A stretch of DNA of 64,000 bases from Filosporella fistucella (Eukaryota > Ascomycota > Leotiomycetes > Helotiales), in assembly GCA_030077755.1 (NCBI GenBank), contig JAQJZZ010000011.1, forward strand, positions 1,116,001 to 1,180,000. The letters are read 5' to 3'. Below the pieces are notes generated by a model. It was not told where the DNA came from. It was given only the letters and a program-made list of their open reading frames with translations, and did no database searches. Of this stretch, positions 24,968 to 34,861 are shown piece by piece. The stretch's first letter is position 1. Every line of letters starts with the position of its first letter. The translations under genes were made by a program, and so were the position numbers.

Positions 24968-25788
24968 ATGTCTAACCCACGCATCGAAGAGCTCCCAGAT
25001 GATGAGCCAACCAAGAATGTAACCGCAGAGGATGAGGGGTCAGATAGCTCCGATTCTGAGGTCGAGACTGGAGAGGGTGGAATTCCTGCAGGCGGAGCTA
25101 TTGTTCACTCCCGCAACGAGAAGAAGGCTCGCAAGTCAATTGCTAAGCTTGGATTGGTTAAAGTCCCTGGCATTACCAGAGTCACCTTGAGACGACCAAA
25201 GAATGTAAGTATGCTATGATTCACGCGCATGGGATCAATTCTCCCATGCAGGATGCTCATGGTCTGGTGAATACAGCTTTGCCTGCAAGCGACCTCAAAA
25301 CTCAACAAGCAATTACTGACAGTATTTCTGACAGATTCTCTTTGTCATCAATCAACCGGAGGTTTACAAGTCGCCTTCTAGCAACACCTACATGTAAGCA
25401 TATTATGCTCAGCTATATCAAGAATCTCTCATTAACACTTTCTACTAGTGTCTTCGGTGAGGCCAAGATTGAGGATCTCAACTCCCAAGCTCAAGCATCC
25501 GCCGCTCAACAGCTGGCTGCTCAAGAGGCGCACGATCATTCCGGTCACGATCACTCTGGCCACGACCACTCTGGACATGACCACGGCAAGGGCAAGGCTA
25601 TCGATACCAGCGAAGACAAGAAGGATGATGACGAAGACGATGGAGAAGAGGTCGATGCAACTGGCCTTGAGGATAAGGATATTGAACTGGTTATGACTCA
25701 AGCAAGCGTTTCGCGCAACAAAGCCATCAAGGCATTGAAGGAGAACGACAATGATATAGTCAACTCTATTATGGCTCTGAGCATATAG
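24968..25788 (+). CDS. EGD2: nascent polypeptide-associated complex subunit alpha
   Basis: Ribosome-associated factor that with NAC-beta shields nascent chains and guards against mis-targeting. Three exons: 24968-25204, 25335-25393 and 25449-25788. Introns are 130 and 55 nt and phase is preserved. Product 211 aa. It has an acidic N-terminus, the NAC domain ([19 protein letters not shown], then [13 protein letters not shown]), and a C-terminal UBA domain ([34 protein letters not shown]). Between them is a His/Asp repeat, HDHSG three times plus HDH, at residues 127-144. The first intron is more than twice the usual length for this window. Start is the ATG in the ACCACCATG context. Confidence 0.96.
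25531..25584 (+). repeat. histidine-rich in-frame repeat within NAC-alpha
   Basis: A 15-nt unit encoding His-Asp-His-Ser-Gly occurs three times, followed by a final HDH. The third codon positions differ between copies, so the repeat has been kept at protein level and is not a fresh slippage product. Metal binding is possible but is inference. Confidence 0.85.
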
Positions 25789-26305
25789 GGTGTGGACTGC
25801 GATTTGCCGATTACTTCCATCGTTGGACTCGACTTGTGGTTGGGTGTTTGTGGCATATGCCAGTTATGATATGCATGGAAAGGAGGGCATTTTAAAATTC
25901 AATTCGAGAATTGCAATCATAAAAAAACTCAGCCTAACAATCTTCTGTCATGCCCTCAAATATCAGATGCCTGTGAAGTGTGTATACGTTTAGTTAATAG
26001 TCTAGTATCCAAAATTTGCACCTTCGCATTTCATATTTCAATAGCGACTGTTTGCAGCCATTCCGTATTCCGTTGTGTAGTCATCCTTACAACCATAGTA
26101 TCACCGTGGTGAGTTCTAGAGGGGTCGGAGGCAAATCAAGAAGCTGATGGTCACGTGTCACAAGCTCCTGTTGTTGCCTACAATTCCAGGTTTCAATCAC
26201 GAGTTTCTAAGGTTAGCTCGGTAAATGGAAAGAAGCTCCAAAGGTCTTGAACAACGACTTCACGAAACCATCACTCCCCTCCTCAATCGTCCCAACCACA
26301 TCACA
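25789..26305. other. spacer between NAC-alpha and ATP synthase d genes
   Basis: 3' region and promoter only. Nothing else supported. Confidence 0.6.
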
Positions 26306-27096
26306 ATGGCAGCCGGAGTAAGTTCATCCCCTCAATTGCATCCGGATGATATCTGCGAATGCTTGGCTTGGGACAGCAGAGGCAATGGTGCCATCTGATG
26401 GCTCCGAACCGTGCCGAATACGCTCCCTCCCTCCCTCCACAGTAGCTAACATATATTCTTCTCCAGCGAAGTGCAGCTCTCAAGCTCGACTGGGCAAAGG
26501 TGACTCAGTCCCTTGGTCTTCGTGGCCAAACTTCTGCCTCCCTCCAAGCCTTCAAGAAGCGCAACGAGGATGCCCGTCGCCGAGTTCAGGTCCTTTCCGA
26601 TCAATCATCAAAAGTCGACTTTGCACACTACCGTTCAATTCTGAAGAACCAAGCTGTTGTCGATGAGATCGAGAAGCACTTTAGCACCTTCAAACCCGCG
26701 ACATACGACGTTGCAAGACAGATCAAGGCTATTGAGGCTTTCGAGGCGCAGGCAGTGAAGAATGCCGAAGAGACCAAGGGCCGCGTCGACATGGAACTGA
26801 AAGACTTGGAGAAGACACTCAAGAACATCGAAGAAGCAAGGCCATTCGAGGACCTCACCGTGGTATGTTTGGTAGTCAATGCAGAGAAGGAAGCATGGAC
26901 TAATTTGATGTGTGTGTTCAGGACGAAGTTGCTGCTGCCCGTCCAGACATTGACGAGAAGACTTCACAACTCGTTTCCAAGGGGCGCTGGTCTGTACCAG
27001 GTTACAAGGCAAGTTCAGGATGGGATTGCTTATCTCTGCGCTACATGGTGACTAACTATCATTTAGGAGAAATTCGGCGACCTCTCGTTGCTGTAG
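26306..27096 (+). CDS. ATP7: mitochondrial ATP synthase subunit d (peripheral stalk)
   Basis: Peripheral-stalk subunit of F1Fo ATP synthase in the inner mitochondrial membrane. Four exons: 26306-26317 (four codons, MAAG), 26467-26862, 26922-27008 and 27067-27096. Product 174 aa, the usual fungal length. Introns 1 (149 nt) and 2 (59 nt) are GT-AG. Intron 3 (58 nt) starts GCAAGT after GGTTACAAG and ends TTTAG, a GC-AG intron. Splicing there yields the family-typical end [17 protein letters not shown]. Recognised by [19 protein letters not shown], then [11 protein letters not shown]. The tiny first and last exons would be easy to miss. Confidence 0.94.
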
Positions 27097-27540
27097 ACGT
27101 GTTCTTCGCGTCCTTTTCTATGTCACCTGTAATTGTGTAAATAGCGGATCGTTAGAGGAAGAAAATGAATTTGGTGCTCTCCTAGATTGATCTGGGATAT
27201 CAATATGCATGTGCAATTTGGTTGAAATACCTTTACACCCAACCACAAGGCCTGGGAATTTGCTCATGCTGCAAAACAGTCGATACACCCCTCACCCAAA
27301 CGCAAATTGGCAATCCTACCATTGAACATGGAACCACCAACTAAGGGTTCGAACTAGGACTGTGTCCTGGCTGGCGGGAAGAGGGGCGAACGAAATGCAA
27401 CGGGCATACAGTAAATTTCCGTTCATACAATTCTACCAGCCTGAGTTGATATCGATCGTTATACTTTTGAGGATGTTTTGATCTCATAAATTCCTACGCC
27501 GGCACTCTTAAACTTCCAATTCAACTCAACTCGAAATCCC
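27097..27540. other. convergent spacer
   Basis: 3' ends of the ATP synthase d gene and of the esterase gene on the other strand. No gene seen. Confidence 0.6.
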
Positions 27541-28680
27541 TCACATGTTCATGAACTTTTTCTCAAATTCCACCTCGTCGAAAGGCACAAAAGCCTCTCC
27601 CCCTTCCTTGACTCCAGTTTTGCCTTCTGACTTAGGATCACTATCAATCAGCCATCTCAACCCTTCAATCATGTCTTTCTCTGCTTTTACAGCTCTATCC
27701 AAAAATGGAGCCTTCAGCCAAAAGGTGTGTGGAAATCCTTTCACAACATCTAACTTGACTTCTACTCCAGCCTCTCTCAAAGCCTCCGCATAGCACACTC
27801 CATCCGAATAATAAATATCGTTCGTGCATACTTGGACCCAATGCCTAGGCAACCCGCGCATGGTCTCCTCGTCAGCCTCTAGTGGCAATGGCGATTTAGT
27901 CCGATTTCTGTTGTTCAGGGCAGCTGATGATAGTAAAGATGTATGGAACGCCGATGACATGGAAGTGTGCCTCTCCCGCATTATTGAGCCAAGATTCTCT
28001 CCATTTTCAGTTGCATCGCAGGTGACCGGTCCTCTCAAAAGTACGCCATGAATTCCAGGCTTATTGACTGCATGAATGTATTGCTGGGAAACTTGAGCAG
28101 CCAGTTGACCCCCAGAAGAGCTACCCATTACAATGATTCGTCGGCCTTTTTTCAAAGCCGCGATGTTCACGAATGCTGTCAAGGCATCATGAAGTGCATT
28201 GTCTGCCGTGAAGTCTGGCATGAGCCGGTAATCGACGGAGTAGACTGTGCATTCCAATTGTTTGCAGACTCGGCGACACGTAAGATCCTCCGTGTCAAGG
28301 TCTCCTACACAAAGTCCTCCACCATGATAATAGATGACAACGGGCATGTTTTCCAGGGCTAATTTACCGGAAGGGTTTTGTTTTGTAGACGGTCCAACGA
28401 CAGTAGGAGCTGGATTGTAGCTACGGATGGGTATGATAGGAGGTCCTGCAGGTGACGCCTCTATGCTAGTATCTTGAATCACAATTCCTTCAGCCAAGTG
28501 CTTGTCCCGCCCAGCCAGCAGGGCAACATTGAGATTCCTCGCTCTGTCACAATAGTTCTTCTGAATCTGCTTTGGATCTGTGATTACAGGCTTTGGAGCG
28601 AGTAGATCTGCAGCTTTCTCGTGGGCAAGCCATTCCGGGTCTAACGGCGGAGGACTTTTGAGGAAGAGATTTCGGTCCAT
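27541..28680 (-). CDS. alpha/beta-hydrolase fold-3 esterase/lipase (HSL family)
   Basis: Predicted cytosolic carboxylesterase or lipase, substrate unknown. A single exon of 379 aa starts at the ATG at 28680; the open frame extends upstream without another ATG. The oxyanion-hole motif HGGG is at about residues 119-122 (YYHGGGLCVGD). The nucleophile elbow Gly-Ser-Ser-Ser-Gly is at about 186-190 with Ser188 as nucleophile. An Asp in CTNDIYYSDG and a His in GFPHTFW complete a plausible catalytic triad, so the enzyme looks active. No signal peptide is visible. No neighbouring gene suggests its substrate. Confidence 0.88.
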   Translation of the reverse strand: MDRNLFLKSPPPLDPEWLAHEKAADLLAPKPVITDPKQIQKNYCDRARNLNVALLAGRDKHLAEGIVIQDTSIEASPAGPPIIPIRSYNPAPTVVGPSTKQNPSGKLALENMPVVIYYHGGGLCVGDLDTEDLTCRRVCKQLECTVYSVDYRLMPDFTADNALHDALTAFVNIAALKKGRRIIVMGSSSGGQLAAQVSQQYIHAVNKPGIHGVLLRGPVTCDATENGENLGSIMRERHTSMSSAFHTSLLSSAALNNRNRTKSPLPLEADEETMRGLPRHWVQVCTNDIYYSDGVCYAEALREAGVEVKLDVVKGFPHTFWLKAPFLDRAVKAEKDMIEGLRWLIDSDPKSEGKTGVKEGGEAFVPFDEVEFEKKFMNM

Positions 28681-29362
28681 GGTGAATGAAGTAGAGGGTC
28701 CTTTGGATCGAGAAGCAATTTCCTCGGACAATCGAAACAAAGATTATTTGCCTTGGATGTTGATATTTGAGGATCGATCCTGTGTCAGTGTGAGAATGAT
28801 TCATTAAAGTGGTAAGACTAAGTTGAATATGAAGGTCGATTTCCTCGACTCAAGTACCGTATCAAGTAATACCTGAGCGGTGCTTGAGCAATACTTGAGA
28901 AAACGGAAAATTATAGTCACATACTAAAAGACTGCATCAAGAAATCTAACAAATTCTACTACCCCTTTCGAAGCTTGTCTCCCTCAAGTAATTTGTCCGG
29001 TGGATGGGGATATACGTCGATTCTCAAGTGTATTCAGTAGGTCAAGATTGTTTCAGGCTAGCCCAGTCAATTTTCGGTGCTGGATTTTGACAGTCATATA
29101 CTTTGAAGCCCGCTGATAACAGACGGTCAGTTGGTTGATCGAGGTAATAATCTTGGCCATCCTTGAAGTGTCATCTTTGACTTGCTCAGAATGTGGAGAC
29201 TCAGATTTAGCCGATTTCAACCCAGTAACTTGATAGTGACTCATCACAGTTTAACAGACATCGCAAATCAATTGCAATTTCACGTAAAGGCTAGGAGCAC
29301 ATAAGAAGGGGAGCTCCAGGTCATCTCATGCAGTAATGAGAACCCACTTTTGAGGGTCTCTA
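28681..29362. other. intergenic spacer
   Basis: Promoter of the esterase gene and 3' region of the SRP receptor gene. Repeated TCAAGTA/TACTTGAG motifs occur at about 28850-28900. No gene seen. Confidence 0.5.
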
Positions 29363-31600
29363 TCAATTACTACTCAATAGCTTCTCTACTGCCCACTTGA
29401 CGGACAACGTTCTGAGATCAGTATAGTGCTGTCCAACTCCAACGAAGAGGACTGGCACATTTGTGGCATGCACCATGCTCACTAAGGTCCCGACCATATC
29501 TCCAACCGTGTCACATTTGGATATAATGAATCCATCCAACGCTCGGCCATTGCCAAATGCTTGGTTGAAATTCCGTGCCTGGGCAACAGAATCTGTACCA
29601 ACCAAAGCCTCTCCAACCATAAGAATCTTGTCTGGATTTGCAAGCTTCGCAAACTTCTCAAGGGACGACATAAGTCGCTATAAAATGTGAGTTGCGCACA
29701 AGAAGAGGATCATCTTGAACATACCTGATCATTATGACGCCGACCTGCAGTATCTATCAATACCACATCATATCCTTCTTGATCTGCAACGGTAACAGCC
29801 TCTTTTGCGACGATTGCCGCATCCCTTCCGTAACCCTTCTGATACAGCTCAACCTCTCCACCTTCTCTGGCTGTGAGCTCCTTCAAGTTTCTGACGTGAA
29901 CAGCCAACTGTTCAACAGCACCAGATCTGAAAGTATCACAAGCCACAATAAGAACCTTATATTTGTTCTGTAAGAGGAAGAAGCATATTTTAGAGAGGTT
30001 AGTAGATTTTCCTACGCCATTGACGCCCACGATCGATATGACATATGGGCGTCGTTTCTGTAACGACAGGGCGGATGGAGCTGTAACAGCGTCGATCTCT
30101 CGCAGGAGATCAAGGGATGATGTTGGAGTTAATATCTTCCTCAGTGATGATTCCATTGCGGTCTGAATCTTAGCTTGGACACCTATTTCCTTTTAGCAAT
30201 TTCATTGGGATCAATACGGATGACCACTGACTCTCAAAATTTCCAGTCTTCACACCAATTAATTCTCTTTCAACACCTTCGCAGAGTCGGATCGCAGCTT
30301 CTCGAGCAACATTCTTCTTGAGGAGGTGGTCCTCCATCCCCTTCATGGCTTTGTCCAAATCTTCTTTGGTCAGGGTCTTTCCTCCTACAACATTGCGGAA
30401 AAGACCCCCAATTGCACTTAAGCCCGATCCAACTAATCCTGTTGATGTAGCTGCGGAATCTGATTTCTTGGCATCTGCAGATGCCAGAATTGAATTAACT
30501 TGGTCGTCCAAGTCCTTCAAAACGAATTTTCCCTTCCCAGTCTTAGAGCCCCAAGTCGCTTGATCAACTTCTTCCATGGCTCCGGGTCTGTCCTTATTGT
30601 CTTCTTCTCCAGAGGTGGCACCATTTGAAATAATGGAATAATCCAAGGGAGTATCACTGTCCTCGTCAGCCAAACCATCCGCGTCCCAGCGTCTGCCTTT
30701 CTTTGGTGCAGATTTCGCAGCCCGATTCTTTTTCGAATGTGACTCTTCACCGGACGAAGCATATGAAGTCGGTGTATTGGCAGCTTTCCGTGCTCTCCTT
30801 GAACCCTTCCCGCCTGGTCCCACCTTGCCTGTGAGGAGGTGACTTCTTGGTGTGCTTGGCCGCGAAGTATCGGGTGTCGCCATCGGCGTAGACTCCGTCG
30901 ATGTAAGGTCCTTATACGTAGTTTTCGAATGTCCTGCTCCAAGTCAGTTTTATAATTGCCAAACTTTGGACCAACATACCCCTGGACAGAATTCCTGGAA
31001 GTGGAGGAGGCTCGTCGTCGAATTTCTCTAATACTGATGGAGGCGCTTCTTCGATAAAGGCAGACGACTCTGCCACTTTTGTGTCTTGGTTCAGAGCTGT
31101 CGCCTCTAATTTCTGGATCTGCTGGTCGAAGTATTCATCGAAATGGCATTCGACAATGGTGGTATGTGGCTTTTTCAATTGATCACCATAAAGATCCACG
31201 AACAAGGTTTTGATGTTATCCACGAGTTTGTCAATCCATGAAAGATGTAATAGAGACCGGTATACAGCCTACAAGTAATTAGTGAACTGTTGAGCCCAAA
31301 TCCTCGAATTGCCTAGAGGCAAATAGTCCCCAAAAACAGCGGCATGAACCTGTCGCAACGTACCACGAAGATCAAATTCAGCTCCTTGACAGTCGTCCAT
31401 TTTAAAGTATGTTGCTCATACTTATAAGGAGGGTTGTTGGCAGCAGATACATCGTCTGCGATTCCTGCGCCTGGAAGGGTGCGCTCCTCGATGAAGACAT
31501 TCGTTATTAGACTGTTGACAATGGAGGGGCTTATTTGAGTGTATGATTTTGACCATAGCACAACTCCAGAGGTCGTAAGAATTTCGAAAGAATCCAACAT
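29363..31600 (-). CDS. SRP101: signal recognition particle receptor subunit alpha
   Basis: GTPase docking protein that receives the SRP-ribosome complex at the ER membrane. Five exons: 31600-31364, 31268-30980, 30933-30232, 30182-29725 and 29677-29363. Introns are 95, 46, 49 and 47 nt and all phases close. Product 666 aa. The N-terminal SRX domain starts MLDSFEILTTSGVVLWSKSY and would bind the beta subunit. A charged linker follows (about residues 175-400), then the NG domain. The P-loop GVNGVGKST is at 462-470. G3 is seen as IDTAGRRHNDQ spanning the last splice junction, and the base-specificity motif reads SKCD where many relatives have TKxD. The gene shares a 271-bp divergent promoter with the YIF1 gene, and both products act in the early secretory pathway. 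Confidence 0.95.
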
Positions 31601-31871
31601 CTTGATTACCAAGTGTGTTGAATATTTCGGAGAGGTGTACAACTCGTAGTTGCAAGACAACGCAAGGCCGGAATTCGAATGTGATAAGGCTGCCGACTGG
31701 GGTTCCAGTGGCTATCAGCAGAATCACGTGGAAGGGCCGTGCGAGAAATGTGGCTGATGTGGTTGAAAGCTGGATTGTTGATATGACAGATATCAACTTC
31801 CCATATCTGCCTGCAAAGTTGTATTCCAACTTGACTATCCTCGCCTTACTCTGAATTGAGCACCTGCAAAG
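31601..31871. promoter_or_regulatory. 271-bp divergent promoter between SRP receptor alpha and YIF1
   Basis: The two start codons face away from each other across only 271 bp, so the upstream regions must overlap. Both genes serve ER/Golgi trafficking, which makes co-regulation plausible (inference). No specific binding site was identified. Confidence 0.6.
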
Positions 31872-32942
31872 ATGCAGAGAAACAATTACGGAAATCCCGC
31901 ACCGGCGACCTCTCCACCACTTCACCATCCAGTACCTCAGCATGTTTCTACAGTTCCCCAATTAAGATCACCACCCCCTCCTGTACCGCAACAGCAACAT
32001 CAGACAGGATATGGAAACCCCTACCAGCCCCAAGCTCCCCAGGGGGCTTTTGGCGCGTATGGAAACTTCATGTCAGACCCGACGGCGCAAATGGGCTTTC
32101 AAGTTGGCCAGACAGCCTTGAAGCATGGAACAGAATATGTGGAACAAAATGTCAGTGTTGAAATTCTTGAGGTTGAAGAGCTTAAGTCTAACATCTCTAC
32201 TATAGATTAATCGATATGTCAACTTTTCCGCTCTCAAGCATTACTTCAATGTTTCGAATGGATATGTGGTCAACAAACTTTTCTTGGTGCTCTTCCCCTG
32301 GAGGCATAAGCCATGGTCTCGAAAACAATCGATCGGACCAAATGGTCAAGAGGGTTGGTTTCTACCTCCAAGAGACGACCTAAACAGCCCCGATATGTAC
32401 ATTCCAATTATGGCCTTGGTCACATACATAATTCTGTATGCGATAGTTGCTGGACTCCGCGGCGCATTCCAGCCGGAGCTGTTAGGATACACAGCTACTT
32501 TCGCCTTTGTGATGGTAATAGTGGAGATCCTTCTCCTGAAGCTCGGATGTTACTTGCTATCCATTTCGAATGAATCCCAATTACTTGATTTGGTTGCCTA
32601 TTCAGGCTACAAGTTCGTAGGGGCGATTGTGACAATCGTTGTCAGTGAGCTGTTTAGTGGGGGCAAGGGAACCGGTGGATGGGTTGGGTGGACTACATTT
32701 GCCTACACATTTTTGGCCAATGCTCTCTTTCTGGTAAGCATGCTTTAGCGCGGGGAGAAACTTGCTAATATATATTTTAGCTACGCTCCTTGAAATACGT
32801 TCTTCTACCAGAAAACTCAAGCGATGAGAGGGGGACTACTCAAACAGTTGCACGATCACAAAAGAGCCGACGGACCCAATTTCTCTTCTTATACTCATAC
32901 CCTATACAGTTTGTGTTCATGTGGGCACTTACACGTCCATGA
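31872..32942 (+). CDS. YIF1: YIF1-type Golgi/ER vesicle transport membrane protein
   Basis: Integral membrane protein that with YIP1 works in ER-to-Golgi vesicle budding and fusion. Three exons: 31872-32150, 32206-32733 and 32781-32942, with 55- and 47-nt introns. Product 322 aa. The cytosolic N-terminus is Pro/Gln/Asn-rich (about residues 1-60). The conserved YIF1 core follows (GNFMSDPTAQMGFQVGQTA, then INRYVNFSALKHYF). Hydrophobic segments lie at about 155-175, 183-205, 222-245, 250-272 and at the extreme C-terminus. Length and order of features match the family. Confidence 0.93.
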
Positions 32943-34230
32943 GCGGATTCGGAAAAGGCATTGCTGGCGTTGGACGAATAGCGAACCGGGATGGAGGCAT
33001 ACTCGGCGGACAATGGTCTTTCATTCAAGATCGCTATACCCTGGGAAGAGATGGGATAACGAGCCGCTATGTATCATACATAATTGAAAACGAAAGAGAT
33101 CAACTTGATCATTGGTTTGCGACATGATTGATACATTATTCTGACGAGGGGTAGGACGAAAACAGGGCTGAGGTACTGTACAGCCTACCTTGTTTCCGGG
33201 GAATTGATGTGTGCACCTATAACAGTATCTCCATGTATCCTCCAATCTCACCAGCAAGCAAAGAGCAACGTCAAAGTCGAAACTCGAACCCTCAGGATTC
33301 TTGTCTACTATACGAATATATGAACCTAGAACGCCAAACGGTCGCTTCTCATGGCCATCGTTTAAAAACGTGGTAACTTAGTAATCCTATTTTGTACTGT
33401 AAGATGTTTGACTTAGCCAGCCCACTAAGAGTAAAACATCTTCGGCTTGTGGAGTGGATTAACTCTGAGCTTGAGAACGTGGGAGAGGATGTAGTGACTC
33501 GTGAGTTGGCAATACCTACAACGCTGTTTACATTTGTGTCGTATAGCAGCTTGCTTTAATCGCTCTCAAGTTTATTATGTCTTGGAGTATGCTTTCCAGA
33601 TTGAGCTCCATTTGTTTCAAACACTGCTTTAGAGGCTACTAATCATTGGGTCATACAGTTGGATCACAAACAACTTTTTTGAAAGCTCATATTTGCAATG
33701 CATAGCTGAAGAGAAAGTCACAGATACTCGGTGGCATTTCTACCTAGATCATAGGGTGTAATATCCCCCTCGGTCAACCCGTTTGGCTTCCGACTCTGTC
33801 CTTGTAATTTTTGTATCTCATGTACCTGCATGACCTTTCAAATATTATCCATTTCGCAAGTAGCGAGAATATGCGACAGCCTTACTTCCAAAGAAAGCCT
33901 GTTAATGTTGTCCCAGATTGAAAGACTTGGCACAAAAAAACTATTGTGGTCCGTGTGAATGGCTTTTCCGTCTCGCAAGAATAGGCTGCGCCTCAAGGCA
34001 CACAAAGACATTTGCCAAACAATCGCCAAGTATCAGCCATGATCGGCAAAACAAAATACTCATCCTGCGTTAAAAGCAAGCCATCGGGTGGCTCTCACTG
34101 GTGTGACACTCCCTATTTTCGACTCCGGAACATATTCAGCAGTTAAAAGATAAGACGGGCGAATGTTTAAAATGTACAAGTACAATTCGTTTATGCAAAG
34201 GGCGTTTCAATCCATGCTCGGTATGGTTGT

Positions 34231-34246
34231 TTGTACCGCGGTACAA
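34231..34246. promoter_or_regulatory. perfect 16-bp palindrome
   Basis: TTGTACCGCGGTACAA is its own reverse complement. A dimeric transcription-factor site is one explanation. Identity of any binder is unknown. Confidence 0.5.
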
Positions 34247-34592
34247 TTATCTTGTGCAAGATCCTCCCGTACTGCATGGTAAATAAATGAGGCATTTCCC
34301 AAAACGATTGAGCTACTGACGCCAAGGACATTATATCCAATGAAAATCCGTCAGAAGCTTAAATCAATATTGGATCAAGGCTGAATTTAAAAATAGGGCT
34401 GAACGCAGCTCAATGATTGGGAGAAATGTCTCCAGACCCTCATTTCTTGCTCGTTTCAATGCTTGGTATGGCTGAAGTCCGGGGAGCTGGTAGGTGGGAA
34501 GCAGGGGCCTAAGAAGAAGCGACAGCGGGTTGCTCCTTCGTGCTGTTTCTCCCGCTTCAAGCTTGAAAATGAACCAGCAACTGAACCACAAA

Positions 34593-34637
34593 GTACTGTA
34601 CTTGTGCCTGTACATGTACAAGCACCGAGTACAGTAC
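34593..34637. repeat. 45-bp interrupted inverted repeat 225 bp upstream of the surface-protein gene
   Basis: Outer arms GTACTGTACT (34593-34602) and AGTACAGTAC (34628-34637) pair fully. Inside them GTGC/GCAC pair, and a TGTACATGTACA core forms a perfect 12-bp palindrome. One bulged base and two mismatched positions interrupt the symmetry. Could form a cruciform or bind a dimeric regulator. Confidence 0.75.
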
Positions 34638-34861
34638 TCACTACTCGTATGAGAACGGTCAAGCGTTTACCATCTGCTGCTTAACGCAGCGAGGGGGGGA
34701 GAGGGTTCGATGACCCTCCCCTCCCCAATGGAGAATAATCTCCACATCGGTAAGGTGCATTGTATGGATGGCTGACCTGTTCTGTCCTGAGTGTCGACTT
34801 TCGTTCTTCTGGGTTGTCCCTTTTTCTATCTTTCCGCATTCATTTTTAACCTCCTCACAAG

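Larger units (their letters stand above)
32943..34861. other. 1.9-kb intergenic region with GTAC-core palindromes
   Basis: No supported gene. Contains a perfect 16-bp palindrome at 34231-34246 and a long interrupted inverted repeat at 34593-34637, both listed separately. The last 150 bp are pyrimidine-rich leader of the surface-protein gene. Confidence 0.5.

Noticed and set aside
27340..27370. tRNA B-box-like GGTTCGAAC
   Set aside because: The sequence around it does not fold into a cloverleaf with a matching A box or acceptor stem.
33270..33300. tRNA B-box-like motif on the minus strand
   Set aside because: Flanking bases do not form a T stem, so no tRNA is supported.
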